DNA of 6,995 nt, taken from contig DVLK01000015.1 of NCBI GenBank assembly GCA_018715545.1, positions 1-6,995 on the forward strand. Reading direction: 5' to 3'. Position 1 is the first letter of the stretch. Each line of letters begins with the position of its first letter. The position numbers and the translations under genes were made by a program. This DNA is from Candidatus Caccovivens faecavium. GTDB taxonomy: Bacteria > Bacillota > Clostridia > Christensenellales > UBA1242. This document shows, piece after piece, positions 1 to 4,336 of this stretch. Under the pieces are notes generated by a model. It was not told the DNA's origin. It did not search any database and saw only the letters and a list, made by a program, of their open reading frames with translations.

Positions 1-8
1 ATCACTTT

Positions 9-1241
9 ATGATAAAAAAAGATATCGCTTTAAAATATAAAGAATTTATTTTAAATTGTGTGCGTTTTCATGCACCGATTTGTTTTTCTGCTGACATAAA
101 TAGAACGGCATTATTTAGCCATGGAATAAATTTAGATTATCCTATTTTTGTATATGAAAATGCTGTTGATGATAATCTTATTTATGCTTTTAAGGAGGCG
201 CTAAAAGAGGAAAAATTTAATCTATTAGTGCCAATTGAAATTCTAACTAACAAGCAAGAAAGAAAGCTGAGTAAGTTGAAAAATCTTGTTCTTTATAGTA
301 GAAATCAAGAGATGGCATTTTTAAATATGATAAGCAAACTAAACATTAACTATAAGGCTAAAACAAACTATAATATCATCTATAAAGAAAAATTTTGCAA
401 GGTCAATAATGTTGTATTAAATCCCAATTATAAAGAGTTTTGTTTGTGTGCAGAAGAAAAAATAAATTCAATAGATTTAATATATAGAGAATTTTTGATA
501 AACGGAAATAACATCTATATAAATTTAAAAAACAACTCTCAGAAGGATGAAAAAGTCAATATTTCGTTAAATTTTCCGCTAAAACGAGGCTATTATGTCT
601 TTAAAAGGCACAATGGATATTTCACGATAGATAATTTACAGAATGGTGAAAAGCTATTCTTCAATTATGTTAGTCCTAATGCAAATGTCAGCTATTCCAT
701 GATTGACGGCTTAGATAACTCTTGTTATGCCACCATATTTTTAAAGTTAAATTTCAACTTGAAAGCGGGAGGAGAGAGAGTACTATTTTTCAATTTGTCA
801 AATAAAAAGTCACCTTTAAAAACCAAGGGACAGTTTGATAAATTATTTAAACTTTCAATGAATAAAAATATGGAACTTTTTGACCTTAAAGTGAAAACAA
901 AAAATCAAAAGTTTGATCAATATTTTAACAATACTCTTCCAAAGAAGATTTGGCTTAAATGGTTAAATTTTGAAAATGACAAAACATTGATAGATAAATA
1001 CATGACCTATCGTTCTCTCTTTATAAAAGGAAAGGAGAAGATTTCCTTTGTGCCTTTTAAAGAGATTGGGCTTAAGGAACTTGGCATTTTTAATGGCGAA
1101 TATTACAAAAAAATCTTGATTTCCTTTGGTGCGGAAAAATTTTTGCAGGTCGGAAAAACTAAGTTTTTTAATATAAACAATGTAACAAGATTTAGTCTAA
1201 GAAAGAATGAGGTAATAAATTTATCTTTTGATAGAGTATGA
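9..1241 (+). CDS. Hypothetical protein, family not recognised; 5' end possibly outside the window
   Basis: An open frame of 410 codons ending in TGA at 1239-1241. The ATG at 9 is the first in-frame start in the window, but the two codons before it are also open and the eight visible upstream bases hold no Shine-Dalgarno sequence, so the true start may lie further left. I recognise no family. There is no signal peptide and no obvious membrane segment, so a cytoplasmic protein is likely. It is rich in Lys, Asn, Phe and Ile. Residues about 150-275 alternate hydrophobic and polar residues like a beta-sandwich, with short blocks such as RGYYVFKRHNGYF and GGERVLFFNLS. This faintly recalls the beta domain of GH94-like carbohydrate enzymes, but no catalytic motif supports that. 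Codon use is very AT-rich. The length of the frame and the terminator directly after the stop make it a credible real gene; its function is unknown. Confidence 0.8.
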   Translation: MIKKDIALKYKEFILNCVRFHAPICFSADINRTALFSHGINLDYPIFVYENAVDDNLIYAFKEALKEEKFNLLVPIEILTNKQERKLSKLKNLVLYSRNQEMAFLNMISKLNINYKAKTNYNIIYKEKFCKVNNVVLNPNYKEFCLCAEEKINSIDLIYREFLINGNNIYINLKNNSQKDEKVNISLNFPLKRGYYVFKRHNGYFTIDNLQNGEKLFFNYVSPNANVSYSMIDGLDNSCYATIFLKLNFNLKAGGERVLFFNLSNKKSPLKTKGQFDKLFKLSMNKNMELFDLKVKTKNQKFDQYFNNTLPKKIWLKWLNFENDKTLIDKYMTYRSLFIKGKEKISFVPFKEIGLKELGIFNGEYYKKILISFGAEKFLQVGKTKFFNINNVTRFSLRKNEVINLSFDRV

Positions 1242-1255
1242 AAAATATTAAAATC

Positions 1256-1296
1256 GGCTTTATTTTTTAATTTTTTTCGAAAATAAAGCCCTTTTT
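1256..1296 (+). terminator. Intrinsic terminator after the hypothetical gene
   Basis: A perfect 11-bp inverted repeat pairs GGCTTTATTTT (1256-1266) with AAAATAAAGCC (1280-1290) around a 13-base T-rich loop. It is followed at once by CTTTTT. It begins 14 bases after the TGA at 1241, so it ends the upstream transcript and separates it from the carboxypeptidase gene. Confidence 0.85.
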
Positions 1297-1332
1297 GTTG
1301 ATTTTTATTGTTTATACATATTAAAAGTTGTA

Positions 1333-1361
1333 TTTATCACACCTTTAAATTATTGTATAAA
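1333..1361 (+). promoter_or_regulatory. Possible sigma-A-type promoter for the carboxypeptidase gene
   Basis: TATAAA at 1356-1361 matches the -10 consensus at five of six positions. The best -35 at 17-base spacing is the poor TTTATC (1333-1338). Initiation would fall near 1368, giving a leader of about 32 bases that carries the ribosome binding site. The call rests mainly on the -10 and on the terminator upstream, which implies a new promoter in this gap. Confidence 0.35.
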
Positions 1362-1386
1362 TTCTTTTCTTTTGCGGAAAATAGAG

Positions 1387-1394
1387 AAAAGGAG
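1387..1394 (+). promoter_or_regulatory. Ribosome binding site of the carboxypeptidase gene
   Basis: AAAAGGAG ends five bases before the ATG at 1400. This spacing, and the signal peptide that starts directly at this Met, fix the start codon. Confidence 0.85.
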
Positions 1395-1399
1395 TTTAT

Positions 1400-2551
1400 A
1401 TGAAAAAAATTTTAACTTCATTTTTAATTTGTGTTATGGCGTTTACATTTTTGATTACGCCAACATTACATATTGCAGTTGCTGAGAGCGATGTTGAACT
1501 ATCATCTAAAAGCGGACTACTTATGGATTATTCAAGTGGTGAAGTTTTGTTTGAGAAGGATGCTCTTGTTCATCTTCCAGTTGCCAGTATGGTTAAGATG
1601 ATGACAATACTCATTGCTCTTGAAGAGTATGATATGGGCAATGTCAATCTTGACACAATGATATCTACAACCGAAAATGCGTCTGGTATGGGCGGAAGCC
1701 AGGTGTTTATTGACCCTTATGTTGAATACTCTTTTGAAGATTTGTTAAAGTCAGTTATTATGGCATCCGCCAACGATGCGTCTGTCGCACTTGCTGAATA
1801 TTTCAACGGAAATGAAAAGAGCTTTGTAAATCGTATGAATAGGCGAGCAAAGGAACTTGGTATGAATGACACAAACTATGTCAACTGTACAGGCTTGCCA
1901 GCGCCAGAACAATATTCCTGCGCAAAGGATAGTTGTCTTTTAATGCGTGAAATATTAAAGCATGACCTCTATCATAAATATTCTAGTATTTGGATGGATA
2001 CTTTAACACATCCATCAGGAAGAGAAACAGAACTTGTCAACACAAATAAGCTTATAAGATATTTCCAAGGTTGTGACGGTGGAAAAACAGGTTCGACCAA
2101 TGAGGCAGGCTGTTGTCTGACTGCTTCTGCAAAGCGAGGCGATATGCGACTTATTTCTTGCGTAATTGGAGCGGAAAATAGTAAGACACGCTTTAATGAG
2201 GCTTCTCTACTATTAAATTATGGTTTTAGCAATTTTGAAAATAAGTTTTTAATAAATAAAGATGTTGCTCTTTCGGTTGTTCCTGTAAGCAAGGGAAAGG
2301 TGGAAGAAATTGAACTATTTGCAAATGAAAGTTTTATAGCAGTAGTCAAAAAAGGCAATGATGAAAAATATGAAACAATATTGAAATTGCCAGATTTTGT
2401 TAGAGCTCCGATGAAAGAGGGCGATAAGGTTGGAAGCGTAGTGGTGACAAAGGACGGCAATGTTATTAAAGAGATTGATGTAATAATAAGGCAAGATGTG
2501 AAGCATAATTCATACTTTGATAATCTTAACAAGATTGTAGAAAATTGGTAA
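1400..2551 (+). CDS. D-alanyl-D-alanine carboxypeptidase (peptidase S11, PBP5/DacA-DacF type)
   Basis: A 383-residue exported serine peptidase that removes the terminal D-Ala from peptidoglycan stem pentapeptides outside the membrane and so limits cross-linking. Residues 1-28 form a signal peptide: a KK start, a hydrophobic core, and an AVA|ES-type cleavage site after A28. All three penicillin-binding motifs are present: S63-M-V-K66 with the nucleophile Ser63, S123-A-N125, and K229-T-G231 in the context DGGKTGSTNEAG. Residues about 270-365 fit the beta-rich PBP5 C-terminal domain. The chain stops about 20 residues later, so only a short tail is left for the membrane-anchoring amphipathic helix common in this family. 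The mature part contains seven Cys (163, 174, 179, 225, 238, 239, 254), many for an exported enzyme. The gene is flanked by terminators and is probably monocistronic. In Bacillus the scpA-scpB region also lies near an S11 carboxypeptidase gene (dacB). The paralogue (dacA, dacB or dacF) cannot be settled here, so no symbol is given. Confidence 0.96.
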   Translation: MKKILTSFLICVMAFTFLITPTLHIAVAESDVELSSKSGLLMDYSSGEVLFEKDALVHLPVASMVKMMTILIALEEYDMGNVNLDTMISTTENASGMGGSQVFIDPYVEYSFEDLLKSVIMASANDASVALAEYFNGNEKSFVNRMNRRAKELGMNDTNYVNCTGLPAPEQYSCAKDSCLLMREILKHDLYHKYSSIWMDTLTHPSGRETELVNTNKLIRYFQGCDGGKTGSTNEAGCCLTASAKRGDMRLISCVIGAENSKTRFNEASLLLNYGFSNFENKFLINKDVALSVVPVSKGKVEEIELFANESFIAVVKKGNDEKYETILKLPDFVRAPMKEGDKVGSVVVTKDGNVIKEIDVIIRQDVKHNSYFDNLNKIVENW

Positions 2552-2645
2552 AACAAAAAACTTAAAAAATTGGCTTAAAAATGAAAAAAAGTGAAAAAAA
2601 TTGATATTTTTTAAATATTTAAACCTAATTTAATAAAAAATAATT

Positions 2646-2678
2646 AAAAGTATGCGATTTTCGCGTACTTTTCTTTTT
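2646..2678 (+). terminator. Intrinsic terminator after the carboxypeptidase gene
   Basis: A 12-bp stem pairs AAAAGTATGCGA (2646-2657) with TCGCGTACTTTT (2661-2672), with one T-G wobble and a TTT loop, followed by CTTTTT. It lies 95 bases after the stop, beyond a very A/T-rich gap in which I see nothing else. It ends 22 bases before the scpA -35 element and insulates scpAB from upstream transcription. Confidence 0.88.
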
Positions 2679-2700
2679 GTAAAAATTACTTTCTATTCGC

Positions 2701-2730
2701 TTGCAAAAGGGAAGTCTATTTTGTTATAAT
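2701..2730 (+). promoter_or_regulatory. Promoter of scpAB with extended -10
   Basis: TATAAT at 2725-2730 is a perfect -10 and is preceded by TGT (2722-2724), the extended -10 motif. TTGCAA at 2701-2706 serves as a four-of-six -35 with an 18-base spacer. If the last T of the -10 is position -7, transcription begins at 2737, the A of the scpA ATG. The spacing leaves no room for a 5' leader. Confidence 0.75.
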
Positions 2731-2736
2731 ATTTAT

Positions 2737-3543
2737 ATGGATAATGCTGTCGAAGAAAAAGTTGAAGAGAAAACTGAGAATGTAAACGAAAATGCCGAGC
2801 AATCGGATATGCTTTTATCATCCGACCAGTATCGTTTTAAACTGGACAACTTTGAGGGACCATTAGATTTACTTTTGCATCTTATCAAAGAGGCAAAGAT
2901 GGATATTGCCACAGTTAAACTTGCTGATATCACAGAGCAATATCTTAACTATATGCAAGATTTAAAAAATATTGATATGGATAGAGCTAGTGAATTTATC
3001 ACTATCGCGGCAACACTAATTGAAATTAAGTCTAAAAAACTTTTACCTGTTGAGCAAGAGGCGCTTCCTGATGATGAAGAGGATGATGAGGCAATATTAC
3101 TAAGACGCCTTAAAGAATATGAGCTATTTAAGCAGACGGGAAAAGAATTGAAAGAGATTGAAGATATAAACAAATTCTATCGGGCACCTGGTAAGGAAAC
3201 AGAAAAAGTTAAGATTGTAATGAAAGATATGGTGCTTGAACAACTTTTGGATGCTTTTGCCAAGCTTCTGATGAAAGAGGAATTAAAGAAGGTGGCAAAA
3301 CCTGATGAGCCTAAAAAGATTGTTAAAGATAGATTTACTGTGGCAGAAAAAATTATCTCTATTAGAAATTTTGCAAAAGAAAGAAAGCGTTTTACTTTTG
3401 AAGAACTTTTTGAAGATGATATGTCTAAAAGTGAACTTATCAATGTCTTTTTAGCACTCCTTGAACTTTTGAAACTTCAAACGGTTAAAGTGCTTCAAAG
3501 TCATGTTTTTGGTGAAATTGTGATAACGGCAAATGAGGTGTAA
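2737..3543 (+). CDS. scpA: Segregation and condensation protein A (kleisin)
   Basis: A 268-residue ScpA, the kleisin that bridges the SMC ATPase heads and binds a ScpB dimer; the complex condenses and separates newly replicated chromosomes. The N-terminal domain carries the family signature FEGPLDLLLHLI (residues 39-50) and runs to EIKSKKLLP (96-104). A highly acidic segment follows (112-118), then RRLKEYELFKQ, a linker, and a C-terminal winged helix (about 198-268). The chosen ATG at 2737 lies seven bases after a perfect -10, so the mRNA is probably leaderless. The frame also contains a TTG at 2701, but it sits on the -35 element and has no ribosome binding site. A later ATG at 2809 is closer to the usual ScpA start but also has no Shine-Dalgarno. 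The 24 residues between 2737 and 2809 are acidic (Glu/Asn-rich) and look like a lineage-specific extension. It is co-transcribed with scpB, with a two-base gap. Confidence 0.95.
   Translation: MDNAVEEKVEEKTENVNENAEQSDMLLSSDQYRFKLDNFEGPLDLLLHLIKEAKMDIATVKLADITEQYLNYMQDLKNIDMDRASEFITIAATLIEIKSKKLLPVEQEALPDDEEDDEAILLRRLKEYELFKQTGKELKEIEDINKFYRAPGKETEKVKIVMKDMVLEQLLDAFAKLLMKEELKKVAKPDEPKKIVKDRFTVAEKIISIRNFAKERKRFTFEELFEDDMSKSELINVFLALLELLKLQTVKVLQSHVFGEIVITANEV
3535..3540 (+). promoter_or_regulatory. Ribosome binding site of scpB inside the end of scpA
   Basis: GAGGTG forms the last two sense codons of scpA and ends five bases before the scpB ATG at 3546. The stop of scpA lies between this site and the start, which suggests translational coupling. 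It also shows that the organism uses Shine-Dalgarno initiation here, unlike at scpA. Confidence 0.8.
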
Positions 3544-3545
3544 GT

Positions 3546-4220
3546 ATGAAAGTGGAGAATAAAAAAGAATTAAAAGAGATTGTGCTTTCAATTTTATTTG
3601 TTGCGGGCGATGGGCTTGACAAAGATTTTATCTTACAAAAATTGGAAATCACTCCTAAGGAGCTTGATGAGGCTATAAACGAGCTCTGTGCTGAGTATAA
3701 TGGCGACAAAGGCGTGCATGTTATCAAATATAAAAATAAGGTCCAACTTTGCTCAAATCCAGAGTTTGCAGATTATATTAGTGAAGTGCTTAATCCAGTT
3801 AGAGAGCGTTCTCTTACTCGTGCGGCACTTGAAACACTTGCAATAATTGCGTATAAACAGCCTATCACTAAGCTCGAAATAGAAGATATTAGGCGTGTCA
3901 ATAGTGACTATGCGGTACAGATACTTAGCGAACAAAATATGATTGAAGTGGTCGGGCGTAAGGATGCAGTTGGAAAACCTCTTCTTTTTGGCACAACTGA
4001 AAATTTCTTAAAAAGATTTAATCTTCAAGACTTAGCAGACTTACCAGATTATGAACAACTTTTGGAGCGTATAAGAGTGATAAATGAAGAAGAGATTAAA
4101 GATGCCCAAAATCAAGGCGATAGTTTATATAATGAATTTGAGCTTAAAACAGAGGAACTTCCAGACTTTTTGAAGGATGAAGATGAATTAAATAAGGTCA
4201 CTGGTGATGCTATTTCATAA
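3546..4220 (+). CDS. scpB: Segregation and condensation protein B
   Basis: A 224-residue ScpB, the dimeric double winged-helix partner that binds ScpA within the SMC-ScpAB condensin and modulates loading and closure of the ring on DNA. The first winged helix covers residues about 8-80, opening with the family-like ILFVAGD (16-22). The second is marked by AALETLAIIAYKQPIT (93-108), IRRVNSD (115-121) and VGRKDAVGKPLLFGTT (136-151), all close to the ScpB consensus. Residues after about 160 form an acidic tail. One small departure is Arg117 where many homologues have Gly (IRGVNSD). The start is fixed by GAGGTG five bases upstream and by the two-base gap after scpA. The pseudouridine synthase gene rluB, a common next neighbour of scpB, is absent; an unrelated lipoprotein gene follows instead. 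I see no convincing terminator after the TAA at 4218-4220. Confidence 0.96.
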   Translation: MKVENKKELKEIVLSILFVAGDGLDKDFILQKLEITPKELDEAINELCAEYNGDKGVHVIKYKNKVQLCSNPEFADYISEVLNPVRERSLTRAALETLAIIAYKQPITKLEIEDIRRVNSDYAVQILSEQNMIEVVGRKDAVGKPLLFGTTENFLKRFNLQDLADLPDYEQLLERIRVINEEEIKDAQNQGDSLYNEFELKTEELPDFLKDEDELNKVTGDAIS

Positions 4221-4231
4221 AACTAATGTGA

Positions 4232-4261
4232 TGATTTTGTGAATTTTATATATACTATAAA
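4232..4261 (+). promoter_or_regulatory. Weak candidate promoter for the lipoprotein gene
   Basis: The gap 4221-4336 contains overlapping -10-like hexamers, TATACT (4251-4256) and TATAAA (4256-4261). The best-placed -35 for TATAAA is the poor TGATTT (4232-4237, 18-base spacer). A better hexamer, TTGTGA (4237-4242), is only 13 bases away. A leader of about 70 bases would result. Read-through from scpB is an equally good explanation for expression, because no terminator is visible. Confidence 0.3.
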
Positions 4262-4326
4262 CACCACTTGCTTTTAATAAAAAAGAAATAAGCTAGAAAG
4301 AGGTTTGCTTGTAAATGTAATCTTAC

Positions 4327-4332
4327 GGAGGT
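4327..4332 (+). promoter_or_regulatory. Ribosome binding site of the lipoprotein gene
   Basis: GGAGGT, a near-perfect Shine-Dalgarno, ends four bases before the ATG at 4337. It decides the start of a gene whose stop lies outside the window. Confidence 0.85.
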
Positions 4333-4336
4333 AAAT

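Noticed and set aside
2218..2556. Minus-strand frame of 112 codons opposite the end of the carboxypeptidase gene
   Set aside because: It lies wholly against a well-identified coding frame, has Ser/Leu/Thr-rich antisense composition and no recognisable domain.
2552..2645. Small gene in the A/T-rich gap after the carboxypeptidase gene
   Set aside because: No start with a ribosome binding site opens a frame of useful length. The sequence is mainly A and T runs leading into the terminator.
2701..2736. TTG start codon for scpA, adding 12 residues
   Set aside because: The TTG coincides with the -35 element and the extra codons cover the -10. No ribosome binding site precedes it, and the added residues do not look like ScpA.
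4221..4336. Possible structured leader or terminator between scpB and the lipoprotein gene
   Set aside because: Only four-base pairings are seen (GCTT/AAGC near 4270-4310, GTAA/TTAC at 4311-4326), with no GC-rich stem followed by a T tract and no riboswitch core that I recognise.
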